From the NCBI GenBank assembly GCA_026122225.1, contig JANEZZ010000520.1, forward strand, positions 1,488,001 through 1,552,000: a stretch of DNA of 64,000 nt, written 5' to 3'. Below the pieces are notes generated by a model. The model saw nothing but the letters and a program-made list of their open reading frames with translations, was not told the origin of the DNA and ran no database searches. The translations under genes and the position numbers were made by a program. Shown here piece by piece: positions 10,920 through 21,439 of this stretch (position 1 is the first letter of the stretch; every line of letters starts with the position of its first letter). This stretch comes from Heloderma charlesbogerti (lineage: Eukaryota; Chordata; Lepidosauria; Squamata; Helodermatidae).

Positions 10920-11339
10920 CATCAGGCCCACTATCCCTGCATGATTTAGGGTGGTGAAAAGACCAGACAGCCCAGCCTCCTCCTGGGTAGGGAGAGTTTG
11001 GGGCCCAGCCAGCACTTGAAGTGCAGCCACCCATACCAAAGGGGCCTGCCTGCCCGGATGGGGTGGAACAGCTTGCAAGGCCTCTGCTGAGTAAGCCTGT
11101 GGTAGCTGGTGCAGGTGGCTCTCCCTCACAGAGAAAAAAATGGGGCACCAGAGGGCACCTCTAGTGACAACCTGACCTTTTTCCTGGCTGTTAGGTTGGA
11201 AGAGGAGGTGAAAGAAAGGAAGGAAGGAAAATGAGGAGAGAAAAATCCTATAAAATGGAAAAAAAAACACACACACCCTGAGAGAACTATACCGCTGAAC
11301 TTCCGTAGTTCAGCAAGCACCCTGTTCAGCCGTTGCTAG

Positions 11340-11765
11340 GCAGGGCCAGTCTGGGGAAGGCTGGGTAGCTCCTTCCCTTGTACAGGATCATTTTGATTGG
11401 ACCCTGCCTATCATCCAGTGGGAGGGTCTAACTCAGAAGTCTTGGAATGCCCTCCAGAAGATACAGGAGAAGGGCCTTTTCTTTAGTTGCCCCAGTGTTG
11501 TGCGACAAACTCTCCCAGGCGGTGCTTTTATGTTCCTCTGGCCTAAGTTTTAGTCAGGTCCATCTGTTTGTGAAGGCCTTTGGTCAGAAGGATTCTGGGA
11601 CTTCTAGAGGCTTTCTTGATGAGGGTTTTTAAAATCCCATGCTCCTCTAATTTTTGATTCTAAACTACATTTTGAGAAGGTTGTCTGCACTGTTTTAAAT
11701 GTTGCTGTAAACTGCCTTAAATAGTGGGAAAGGTGTGTTCTAAATATTTTAATTAATTAAACAAG
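11340..11765 (+). repeat. LINE 3' end (L2/CR1-type) with degraded ORF2 C-terminus
   Basis: Translation of about 11,447-11,560 gives RAFSLVAPVLCDKLSQAVLL, which resembles the FSVVAPRLWNEFP segment of the LINE ORF2 C-terminus seen intact near 35,540. It is followed by a 3' untranslated region with aaactgccttaaatagtggg and an AT-rich tail (attaattaaac). Truncated at 5' and interrupted by stops. Confidence 0.6.
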
Positions 11766-13140
11766 CAAATAGTAGGAAATGTTACCCAGGCTATGCAGAA
11801 GTCACTTGCAAGCTGCCACAGTTTGCAGTGCCAGACTAAAAAGGATAATCCGTCCCCACCAACTGTGCTTGTCCTCCTGCTAGCTTGGCTTCCAAGCCAC
11901 ATTTGAACCTCCTTTCCACACTCATGGCAAGTCTTCCTGGCACATCGGCTATACATAACAACACATCACACAACAGCTGCTTCTCCATGATGGGTCTCAT
12001 GGTGTTAGTTTACAGCAAGATCTATTGCTTGCTATATTTTCCTTTTAACGCTCCTTCATTTTGTCCTAATTTCATTTATTTCTCCCTTGTCCCATTGCAC
12101 TGATATTTGCTACAACCCCGAGGAATAGAAGACATTTCAGATGTATAGGACTGAGTAAATCACAGAGAATTACAGCTGCCACTCCTTGCAGCTCTGAAGA
12201 TGATAAACAGTGTGTGGTGATTAAAAATTAAAAGCTCTCTGAAACTAATTGTTTAGCCTGCCATCCCACATCCTTATTATCTGCTTGAGAAATTAATTGG
12301 AAACAAAAAGACACAATCTGCAGTGCCGTTGCAAACCCTGAGCATGAAAATCAGCACATAAGTTGGAACTGTGCATAAGGACAAGCCAACCCCTTAAGCA
12401 TATCAAAATGTTTAGCTATGCTTGTTTGCACCACTGAAGAATTGCTACAATGCTTCGTTCGCATCCAGCATGCTCCCTTCCTTGCCTTTTCCCCACACAA
12501 GAGGGCCACGTGGATTCCCAATGTACTTTTGTGTGTGGAAAGGGAAGTTGCAATATGTCCTTACCTGTGGCACTGAAAGACATCATTTGCATTCTAGGAT
12601 AATGCCCCTTTTTCAAATTATAAGCTGAGACCTAGCAGCAGGTCACTACACTGCAAGTCCTGAGAGTGGCAGAGTCAAACCTCTTCTCTGGATTTTCCTG
12701 GCCCATCTGTTTTAGTGCCTTACTCCCATGTGCTGCTTGCAGACTAGCTGTAGCCTGATTGGGTGCTAGCACCATTTAGCGAGCCTTCTGGGAAATCTCA
12801 ACAGGCCTTGCAATTGGTTTACATCTCCATTGATTGGTTTCCTGTCTCTCCATCCCATGGAAACCTTGTCTATCTACCTGACCTGCTACCCTGTCCAGTA
12901 ATCCATCTTGGTAAACTGGAATCATGTTCATCAGACTGCTGCCTGGAGATCCCAGAATATTATGCTGCAAAGAGTGTTGGATCTGTTCAGGAACACCAGT
13001 ACATGTAAACTTGCCTTGAGCTTTGGCCCACAACTTTGGGACGGAGTCTTGCCAACATGCCCTTAACAGGGTACTTGAGACAGTGTGGTACAATGGACCT
13101 GTCTCTAAGCCATTGCCTTGCCCCATTTTCCAGATGTCAG
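11766..13140. other. Unassigned AT-rich DNA, possible conserved non-coding segment at 12,120-12,360
   Basis: No coding features recognised. The stretch 12,120-12,360 is AT-rich, free of recognisable repeats and holds several TAATT/ATTA cores of the type bound by homeodomain proteins, so it could be an enhancer. That is inference only. From 12,720 to 13,140 the sequence has more balanced composition and runs into the duplicated segment below. Confidence 0.3.
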
Positions 13141-13365
13141 TGTATTATTCAGCAGTACCATCTGCAGCAGTTTTGATCCTGAACTTTATTCTATTTACCA
13201 ATACAAATAAAGTTTTTGACCTCCATAAGCCTTCAAAAGGTATGAACTGCTGTATAACTGCTGTATTATTCAGCAGTACCATCTGCAGCAGTTTTGATCC
13301 TGAACTTTATTCTATTTACCAATACAAATAAAGTTTTTGACCTCCATAAGCCTTCAAAAGGTATG
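13141..13365 (+). repeat. 104-bp perfect direct duplication
   Basis: Positions 13,141-13,244 and 13,262-13,365 appear identical over 104 bases, beginning tgtattattcagcagtacc and ending cttcaaaaggtatg, with 17 bases between them (period 121). Each copy contains an aataaa polyadenylation-like signal. Perfect identity amid decayed surroundings implies a recent tandem duplication, or an assembly artefact. Confidence 0.9.
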
Positions 13366-13369
13366 TTCC

Positions 13370-14319
13370 AAGGCATTTTGGTCACTATTCCTTAAAAATC
13401 ATTTGAAAAGATACAAGTTGTCATGTGACTTGATCACAAATCCTCAAATCCACTGACTCACTTGCCACAGGTGAGTGCCCCTAGTACTCCGGAGAGAAAA
13501 TACAACCAGGAATACACATACCCTCCTCTGCCACTTGGAGAAGATAAGAAACAGCTGGAGTCTCTTGGGCTGGGGTGTGTATGTGTGTGTGTGTGTTGCC
13601 TTCTCCATATCCCAGTGAGAGATCCATGCCTCTCCTTCCAGTCCTGTCCAAAACCAAAGGGATTGAAAGAGAAAGGGAAAGGGCCTTATCTACTTTGCAC
13701 TGACCTCCGGAGACAATAAACAGCAAAAGAAGACAGTTGCTTCTTACATTCTTAAACTGCTGTAGAAAGGAGAGAAATCCTTGCCTCTCCCTTGAGCATG
13801 TGCAGGCAGCTTGGAAGAGAGGTGCATTGAGGTTTGGATAAGGCAAGAAAGACAGGAGCCTCTCCCACCATTTCTTACCTTCCTGCACAACAGATATAAA
13901 TCTCTGCATCTTCCACAAAGCCGCTGCGCATGCCAAAGAATGGAGAGCTGGGGAGGAGAGGGGTTAGTGGCAAGCACAAATAGAGCCTGGGTAGTAAGCC
14001 AAACTAATATTTGTGGACCCTTGGTCTTGATTCTTGGTGGCCCAGTCCTATAGGCAGAGGTATAGTTCTTATTCCTAAAGACACTTTGGCTGCACAAGTG
14101 GGAGATGATTCATATATCACAACTGGCTCTTTAACTGAATGCACACAAGTGGTCTATTTGTGGGGTTGGTGAAACATGGAAGAAGAGAACTCATGAAATA
14201 CTGAAGCAGACAGAAATAGCTGTAGGTTCTCAAAAACATACATCCCTGTTGCTTTGGTACCGCACAAACTTCCTCCTCCTATGTAATACTGCTAAATCTG
14301 ATGTTCAGCAGGGAAGAAC
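13370..14319. other. Unassigned sequence with short GT tract
   Basis: Contains a GT-rich tract at 13,575-13,597. Overlapping frames on both strands (13,462-14,097) have no recognisable domain. No gene is called. Confidence 0.35.
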
Positions 14320-14661
14320 CACAGCCAGCAGTGCCAGAGCACATGCTTTGTATGCTGAAGATCTTTTATTGTTGGGTTTTTAATGTATTTGTTTTTGGTT
14401 TGTTTTAATTATGTTTTTTATCTCAATTTTTGGCTTTTCTCATTGTTAGCCACCTTGCGTGCCATTTCCTGGTAAAAAGGCAGGGTAGACATTTAATTAG
14501 TTAGTTAATTAATTAATTAAGTCACAGGTGCAATCCCTGGCATCTCTGGTTGAAAGGGTCTCATGACGCAAGTGACTGAGACCCTTGGGAGCCACTACCA
14601 GTCAACAATGGGCAAATTGGACCAGGGGTCTGACTCCATATACGGCAGCTTCATACATTCA
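14320..14661 (+). repeat. tRNA-derived SINE split by a LINE 3' tail
   Basis: The SINE head gcagtgccagagcacatg, then ctttgtatgctgaag, stops at 14,360. The SINE body resumes at 14,521 (gtcacaggtgcaatccctgg) and runs through ggtctgactccatatacggc. The 160 bp between them is a LINE tail. The same head and body are contiguous in the copy at 39,974, which shows that this is an insertion. Confidence 0.7.
14361..14520 (+). repeat. LINE 3' tail nested in a SINE
   Basis: T-rich 3' untranslated sequence ending in ttagccaccttgcgtgcc, caggtagac-like sequence and a (TTAA)n tail, similar in layout to the L2/CR1 tails at 11,700 and 26,830. Insertion into the SINE gives a relative age: the SINE is older. Confidence 0.6.
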
Positions 14662-14941
14662 TAATTAATTTTAACTCATAATGTCGGTCATCCACTTAAA
14701 TGAGTCCTGCTCCCTATACAGAAATCACATAATCAAATATGGATTTAAAATTAGAAAGGGAATAGTGGGAAGATAGTGATCAGAGTTAATTCTACAGCAG
14801 GGAAAGAATAAAAAACCTCAGAAAACAACAGAGTCCTGTGGAACATTAAGAACTAACAGATTTATTGGGGCATAAGCACTGGTGGATTAGATGCCATTTC
14901 ATGTCAGGAGCTCCAAGCCAGAAAAACCTATACCGCAACAA
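14662..14941. other. No feature seen
   Basis: AT-rich DNA with no recognisable gene, RNA or repeat. Confidence 0.4.
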
Positions 14942-15043
14942 GGGCACAATCTTATGCACGTTTAGACAGCTGGCAGTGCTGAATGGGGAACGCTGGGAGT
15001 TGAAGGACTTTTTTTCTGTCCATACATGCATAGGATTGTGCCC
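14942..15043. repeat. Foldback MITE (gggcacaatcctatgca family), complete
   Basis: Starts gggcacaatcttatgcacg and ends with the inverted tgcataggattgtgccc. It is followed by TAA. Other copies lie at 20,169, 29,104, 36,387 and 60,991. The ends pair over about 20 bases and internal arms (gacagctggcag, and gggagttgaaggac) also pair loosely. Confidence 0.75.
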
Positions 15044-15565
15044 TAAATCTGTTAATATTTAGGTTCCTCAAAACTCTCTGTTGTTTTTGCTGCAACAAAT
15101 TAACACACCTACCCCTCTGGAATAGAATACTCTGAAGCTGATGATTAACGATGTCATAGCATCTAAACTTGCATATTCTCAAACTTTTAATTACAATGAA
15201 GCGGGGACTTTGAGCAGAGTGTTAGACAATTTTCAGCAGAAAAGGTACAGTGAATATATATCCAAGAGAAAAAGGGAGAGGAATATAAAGTGAGGGGGAA
15301 ATTATGCATCTGCTTCAGGTTCCAGTTTTAAACCATGCCAAACTGAAAATGTTAAAACTTAGTCATCTACTCCTCAAATGTCATTTCCAAAATGCAGCTG
15401 GGATCAACCATAATTAAATCAATATGATCAGGGGGGAAGTTCGGTTTATGAGCTCTGTAATCAAGCTGGTCAAGCTCAGTCTGTTGAAGTAGCAACCAGA
15501 AATGGCAGGTTATCAGCAGATCTCTTGTAGCAAAGGAGCAAATAGCAGAAAGCAAATTAATGATA
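15044..15565. other. No feature seen
   Basis: AT-rich, single-copy-looking sequence without a supported gene. Confidence 0.4.
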
Positions 15566-15746
15566 CCAGACCACCTTAGTTTAAAACAGGGATAAGCTAA
15601 CTTGCAATCCAGTGGGCAAATCTACAAGACAACTTAAATTTAAAGCAGGGGTGGCTAACTTGCAGTCCACTGGGCAAATCTACTAGATCACTTTAGTTTA
15701 AAACAGGGATGGCTAACATGCAGTGCACTGGGCAGATCTGGCCCTT
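15566..15746 (+). repeat. Minisatellite, three units of about 58-59 bp
   Basis: Each unit contains tttaaa(a/g)caggg, then gctaac(t/a)tgca, then (t/a)gtgggcaaatct or a close variant. The cores end at 15,591, 15,650 and 15,708. The units have diverged by several substitutions, so the array is not recent. Confidence 0.8.
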
Positions 15747-17272
15747 AAATTAATTTTATCTGGCCATTGGTGACCCTACCACGGTATGGTGAAAGGTCTG
15801 CCCACCATTTCATTCATAAGGAAACAAAACAATATTTGCTAGCTGTAAGATATAAGAGACAATCCACATTTCAATGTAACATCTCCCTCCCCCCACTCTC
15901 CCCTTATAATAATGTGCCAGCTATACCTATGTTCCACAACTGTGATGCTCTTAACTGCTAGGTGAGACCAAATTTACTCCTTGTGCAGCAAAATACACTT
16001 CTGGCCCCAGAAGAATTAAGTGTCCCCAAGAAAATAAATGTTGGCCACATCCCTGATTTAAAATAATGTATAAAAATATGGTTTGCAATAAGGGATAGGT
16101 TTTAACTAATGAGATTGCAAGTGACTGAAGTGATCAAAATTCCCCAAACACAGAATGGTTTGATGTTCTCCAAGGCAGTTCTGGTAGAGCGAGGAAATAT
16201 TTGTCTAGCATACAAATCAGCCTGTTGATCTGCTTATAAAATCTGATAATCTGTGCATCCTAGAATAGCCTGACAGTAGAGATAATGCTTTTAAAATGCT
16301 GGAATAAATTCTTACACAAAAGGAAAAAAATATGCCATTGTGAAACATACAAACAGCAAAACCATCAAGAAGACAACCCCATAGCCCAATATGATCTTGA
16401 ACAATTTGTTAGTCAGCCTGAGGTGACTTTTAAAGGATAGTGTGAGTACCCAAGGAACTCTGATAGTATAATAACAAGGGACATAGAAATAGCTTTCTCT
16501 CTCTCTCTCTCAAATATAAGCAGCAAAAATCTGAAAGAAAGACTTGCTTGCAAGGCAAGTTCTGTGCTGCTGTCCTTGGTGCTGAAATATAGACTTTGAC
16601 AGAAGATGTATGGCTGCCCTCAGTTTTGGCTTTAATAGCTTGCAGATGAGTTTCAAGAGCAACTTTTCTTCTCTATCAGGCTTGTTCATGTTTTTAGCTT
16701 AATTTATGCTGCTTGAACATCTTAAGGTTAAAATAAAGTTAAAGGATTCACTGTCTTTGCAATGGGTTTCAAGGTGTGGCAAGGTATTTTCTGACTCGCT
16801 AAACTACAATGACATTTTGTTGTTTGTCTGGCAGCATTCTGTGTTAGAATGTCTGCTGTGGAAGTTCCAGGGCAATGCAAGTCCAGATACCTTTACAGCA
16901 CTACAAAATGTAGATGGACCCACAGGCTAGGAAGAGACATCAATGCTAGCATGTTCAGTGTATGCTATTCAGGAACACAAGTTATTCTTGTTATTATTGG
17001 CATGGATTCTAACTTTTCATTCCATGAATGGAAGAAGATTGCATTCATAAAATGGCCCCTTTTGTGAGAGCAACTCTCCTTCCTGGAATAGAAGCTCGTT
17101 TTATTAACAAAGCAAAAAGTTAGGATCCAAGCCATTTAAACAGTGCCATCAATGTACGTGGTGAAGTGAATCAAAATTTCTCTGTTTCTGAATGTGAATT
17201 CTGTACTCATCGCTGCTGAGGTTCCCCCATAGGAGTTATATTCCTTGGTAATATAGCTCTGGCTGAGTAAGA
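15747..17272. other. Unassigned AT-rich DNA
   Basis: A short CT run near 16,495-16,510 is the only notable feature. No gene, RNA or named repeat was recognised. Confidence 0.35.
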
Positions 17273-17679
17273 GAAGTTGTAGGGCCCCGGGCCTGTAAAC
17301 AAGCTAACAGTAGTTATAGCCTTGCTTAAGAGATCCATAATGCTCTCTGCTTTGATTCATTATTAGTTGCAATCCCTTGCAGTTGGGCCTGCTGGCTCGT
17401 AAGATGAGTCAAAGGCTGGTGTAGCACCCCCTCAGCACATTCCATGCTAATGACCTCTGGTACCGTTTATCTTATCGGAGCCTAGGATGTGCCTGAGAAG
17501 TGAAGCTCTGTTTATCTTAAAGCTACAGGTGTCTGTGCTGGGAAAATTACAATAGTCTTGCTTCTGTCAAATATGTTACTAAGCACCACTAAGCTATGCT
17601 GGGAAAGTTGTAGATGAACTCTAATTAATGCTTGCACCTGTCATACTACCACACTGTTATGCCTGAATAACGTGTATGA

Positions 17680-17687
17680 TATAAAAG
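17680..17687 (+). promoter_or_regulatory. LTR TATA box
   Basis: tataaaag in the U3 region of the solo LTR. Transcription would be expected to start about 25-30 bases downstream, near 17,710, which would define the R region. Confidence 0.6.
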
Positions 17688-17764
17688 TCATCTTGTAGCA
17701 GAGCTCTTTGTTCAGAGCTTTGTCTGATCCAACCATTGGGTATGCCTGTGTGCTGTAAGTACTC

Positions 17765-17770
17765 AATAAA
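17765..17770 (+). promoter_or_regulatory. LTR polyadenylation signal
   Basis: aataaa followed by gtctccttgt, a GU/U-rich downstream context. It lies about 80 bases after the TATA box, a normal distance for an R region. Confidence 0.6.
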
Positions 17771-17857
17771 GTCTCCTTGTAAGCAAACCTGGATCTGACT
17801 TACCACTTTCTTGGCACGTCTAAATCTTGGAAGCCCACAGCCAGCGCAAACAGAAGT

Positions 17858-18904
17858 AGATTCACCTTCCCCCTGACTGACAGACTACCTAACCCATAAT
17901 CTTTAGCACCATCCAGAAAAATTGTACATACAGGGATAAACCAACCCATTGTCATAGGCACATTCAATACATTCCTTCTCAGAGCTGGCATAACCTATAA
18001 TCTTTTACAGGGTACTATGAAAACTTCCTTGAATAAGATCTGGTTTGTCTCTAAATGACATGGAAGTGTTTATCTAATAATTCACCAACTGAAGCCAAAG
18101 ACTCATTACAGCCCATATCGGATTTTGTGTCATGCCATTTTCTAGCTCTGCGGAAAACCAATTTGAAGCAAACAATACTGAGCTTTCTGTTCTGACTCCC
18201 TGTCTTCTTACCTGTTTCTTTAAGAATAATACATCCTTTAAGGGGCTGAACCTCTTAGATGCATTAGAAATGATGCAAGAGAAAATGATTAGCTAAGGAC
18301 ATGCAACAAACTTTTCCCTCTGCTTCCTCTCTCTCTCTCTCTCTCTCTCCCCCCCCCTCCAACCATGAGAATGATTAGAATTCCTCATGAAACCAAATGA
18401 TTATGTTTTAACTAGCATTTCAAGCATTAAATGCCATGCATTCCACTCTAAACACACAAACATGTTTTCTTTATTATTCCAGAAACTTATGATGCTGAAA
18501 TATGAAATGTTTATGCAGCCCAAGGCATGAATAATATTAATGATATCCATAAAATAAAGATGCTGATAGGAACCACTTTCTGCATCTCCTGCAACAAGTC
18601 ACTGCAGGAGGACAAACATGCTGTTTATTGAGAAATAGCTTTTAAAAACATAGTCTTTAAAGAATGTGCAGCTTTCCCAGCTTATGGCAAGAGGTGCCCC
18701 TGTAGCATGAAGCATTGATTGACTTGATCAATAGCAGTCTTATGAACAATAATCACACTGTAATAACAAGTAGTGACATTTCACAAAGCAAAGACATCAT
18801 CTGATCGCTTTGAAATTCACTAGAAAACAAGGAAAAGTTCAGAATCAATTGAGCAAAAGGGGAAATTGCAAATAATTAATTTGCATTATGTGAGCAAATA
18901 TAAT
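17858..18904. other. Unassigned AT-rich DNA with CT microsatellite
   Basis: A (CT)n tract lies at 18,327-18,349, followed by a C-run. The stretch 18,400-18,680 is AT-rich, repeat-free and contains ATTA/TAAT and ATGAATAAT-like cores, so it may be a conserved non-coding element. No gene was recognised. Confidence 0.3.
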
Positions 18905-19045
18905 TAATTATGTAGCCATCCTATTTGTTACAACAACCCTGTGAGGTAGGTTAGGTGGAGTGCAACATGCTCAAGGCTACTCAGTGAGCTTTATGGCTAA
19001 GCAGGGGATTTCAGATTCAACACTCTGTACACTACACTACACCGG
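18905..19045 (-). repeat. tRNA-derived SINE (second family), reverse orientation
   Basis: On the minus strand it reads gtgtagtgtacagagtgttg, then a degraded B-box region, agctcactgagtagcc, and cctacctcacagggttgttg. This is the same order as the plus-strand copies at 28,214 and 51,485. It is diverged and lacks the far 3' end. Confidence 0.65.
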
Positions 19046-19612
19046 CTATCTTCAGATATATAACACTGGAACACAATAGAGTTTGGGGGTATATTCTCAC
19101 TGTTCTTCTTCTGTTCTGAATACCAATATCTAAGCTAGCAACATAGTAGCAATACCACAGAACATGGAACAATCCTTCTTTTGGAAGTCTTTGCCTCTTC
19201 ATGAATGTTCCTAGGATAGAAGAGCATTTTTCTGGTATGGGACATGTTCAATGGTGAAGTTCTCTCCACTTAACCACTTCAGAGGCAGAGGACTGAAAGA
19301 TAAGCAAAACCCAAGAGTTGCTACCCAACATTACATGAGTGGAATGCAAGCTCATACAATTATCTTTCCCTTCCCCTGCTAACCTCTGCAGTGCCCTCTG
19401 CCTCCAAAAAGACACTTCAGAGGGTCATGTGGACCTACTGAACATTGTGTGCTGTGTCTTATGGGGCTGCAGAGGGTGGGGAGGGAAAGATCTGTTGTGT
19501 GAGCTGCCTTTGACATGGGATATCACCCCATATTATTATTTGGTTCCAGAACATTTCTTTTCATCATGAAAGTGAATGGAAGGACCAAGAAAATTGCTCA
19601 AATTAAACACTC
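19046..19612. other. No feature seen
   Basis: Mixed-composition DNA with short meaningless open frames. Confidence 0.35.
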
Positions 19613-19620
19613 CTTTAGAG

Positions 19621-19742
19621 CAGGCATGGGCAACCTTTGGCCCTCCAGATGTTGTTGGACTGCAATTCCCATAATCCCTCACCATTGGCTATGCTGGCTG
19701 ATGGGAGTTGCAATTCTGGAAGGCCACATGTTCCCATCCATG
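19621..19742. mobile_element. Foldback MITE, hAT-derived, with 8-bp target duplication
   Basis: Ends caggcatgggcaacc on the left and the inverted catggatgggaacatg on the right. The inner arms ggccctccagatgttgttgg and gggagttgcaattctggaag also pair. It is flanked by an exact 8-bp duplication, ctttagag, at 19,613-19,620 and 19,743-19,750. The 8-bp duplication and CA-GGG end point to the hAT superfamily and classify the related copies elsewhere in the window. Confidence 0.8.
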
Positions 19743-20168
19743 CTTTAGAGGCTTAAACTTCTTTTCTCTCTCTCACTCTAGCACTCCCATTATGTCATGC
19801 AAAAACATACTTAATATCTGGTTGCCCAGAGAAATCATAACCTTGACCTTAAATATCTATATCAGCACCTTTATCTGCAACACAGGTTCTGCCATGTTGT
19901 GCTACAGTAAACTATGGCATGTCTCATCCTGCACATGTACTGGCAATCACAGCAAGAGTCACATTTCATAGACTGCTCTAGGAAACACAACCTCAGAACT
20001 GCTTGCAGTTTTGGTAACTCACAAGCAGCTCTAGGCCAAATAGATTTCATGCTATGACCTGAATCAAGTTGCTTCCAGGATATGTTATTTACATTCAGGT
20101 GGGCAGAACTTCCAAGGGATCCAGACATGATCAGGATTTCAATTTATGTTTGTTTTAGGCACACCTTA

Positions 20169-20245
20169 GGGTTCAATCCTATGCAAGTTTAGACAGAAAA
20201 TAGTCCTACAATTCCCAGCATGCCCCATCCAGCCATGGTAGTTCC
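20169..20245. repeat. Half copy of the gggcacaatcctatgca foldback MITE
   Basis: Left arm only: gggttcaatcctatgcaag, tagacagaaaatagtcctac, ttcccagcatgcc. The right arm is missing or unrecognisable. It is preceded by TTA. Confidence 0.65.
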
Positions 20246-21080
20246 TCAGGTGATATCTCCTGTGTAGATTATCAATTAATGCTTTCCCCAGCTATTAAAG
20301 CTTCTGGATGGCAAGAGCTTGAACCCAGAGGGAATTAAATAAACATTGAACAGCTGTAAGATTTCTTTAGTAAAACAGAATATAAATCCTGGCTTATAGA
20401 AAAAAACAAACCTTCTATCCTTATTATACCTGCCAAGAGCCAGTTAGTTGAACCTCTTTGAGCACCAAGGCTGAATCCCATTTCAGAGAAGCTCCTGCAG
20501 GCTGCTTTCCAGTGGCTGGGCAGGGCCAAAAATACCAGCCTATTTTAGCTTCAAGCTCTTACTGCCCATAACTAACTAAGCCTTAGGATAGGTGTTTCAA
20601 CATTTTAGAATGGGGTAAAAGGGGTGTTTTTTTATTCTGGTATGTAATAGTGTAGTGGCAAATTCAGAAGTGCAGGGCTGCTTTGTGACAGTCACAGCCT
20701 CACACCCCACCTCCTTCTAAGGTTATACACACTGTAAGATATACAGCCTTCAACTGGGATCCAAAAACAGTGCAGCTGAGAGTAAGGCAGTGGTATTTTA
20801 ATTGGACATTTGAGAAAAAATTCAGGGGTGTTAAAATCTTACTCACTCACTCAAACACAAACACTTTAGGTTTTCAAAATATGATACTCTATGGAAGCTT
20901 CACCCGCTCAACTCAGCCCTCATGGACAGATCCCTTCTCATTTAAACAGCCCCCTTGCACTCTCCCTTAGTGCCCCAACATTACCTGTTAGCCTTCCCTA
21001 AGCTCCTTCATTATATCTCCCTGCTCCCCCTCCAACAGAAACGTCCACACACCCAGCTGGATTGAACTACACACACACAC
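20246..21080. other. No feature seen
   Basis: AT-rich sequence with a short CA tract at 21,069-21,082. No gene or named repeat was recognised. Confidence 0.35.
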
Positions 21081-21081
21081 A

Positions 21082-21428
21082 CAGTGGTGTAGTGGTAAGC
21101 CTCCAAGGGCAGCCCAGGAATTTCAGGCAGCTGTGTCGATCCATATCAACAAACCAGTTTTAGGATTTTTCATCTCCACCAGGAGCACGTCTTTGGTAAA
21201 GCGAATAGGTCTTAATTGCCCATTCCAGACCAAGGTATCCCAAATACTTTGCACAGAACAATATATTGTTGCTTGGAAAATTAATTCCCCTCACAGCTAC
21301 AGTAAGGATCACAGCTAAGCTCAGAGGGAACAGGGAATTCTGAGGGTGGTGGCAGATGACATCAGAGTCCCTGCTAATGAAAAAGTGCAGGCGGCATCCC
21401 TGCGAGCCCTGCCTCCACTACACCACTG
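21082..21428. mobile_element. Non-autonomous hAT-like element (347 bp)
   Basis: The left end cagtggtgtagtggtaagcc is matched by an inverted right end; the reverse complement of the right end reads cagtggtgtagtggaggcag. The CAGTGG(C/T)GTA start is typical of hAT (Charlie-like) termini. The left flank is a CA microsatellite and no clear 8-bp duplication is left. The interior is non-coding. Confidence 0.6.
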
Positions 21429-21439
21429 CTGGTAGGGAA

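Larger units (their letters stand above)
9095..11300 (-). mobile_element. Decayed DIRS-like retrotransposon fragment (gag region)
   Basis: A moderately GC-rich block whose minus strand carries two overlapping frames resembling the DIRS gag / LAP2-alpha C-terminal domain, preceded upstream (10,000-11,300) by Ser/Pro-rich low-complexity coding-like sequence. Reverse transcriptase and tyrosine recombinase segments are absent. Outer limits are uncertain, and the right part could be a different repeat. Confidence 0.5.
17278..17852 (+). repeat. Solo LTR of an endogenous retrovirus (575 bp)
   Basis: Begins TGTAGGGCC and ends GCGCAAACA, giving the TG...CA termini of an LTR. It is flanked by an exact 5-bp target duplication, gaagt at 17,273-17,277 and 17,853-17,857. 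Inside, a TATA box (tataaaag, 17,680-17,687) is followed about 80 bases later by aataaa (17,765-17,770) and a T-rich U5-like segment, so U3, R and U5 are in the right order for plus-strand transcription. No primer-binding site or coding region follows. It is therefore the product of recombination between two LTRs. Class (gamma, spuma-like or other) cannot be judged. Confidence 0.8.

Noticed and set aside
13141..13365. Tandem polyadenylation sites of a host gene
   Set aside because: No coding region or exon upstream could be supported; the duplication itself is the only solid feature.
15566..15746. Possible CRISPR array
   Set aside because: Only three diverged 58-59-bp units with no separate spacers, in a vertebrate-like genome; it is a minisatellite.
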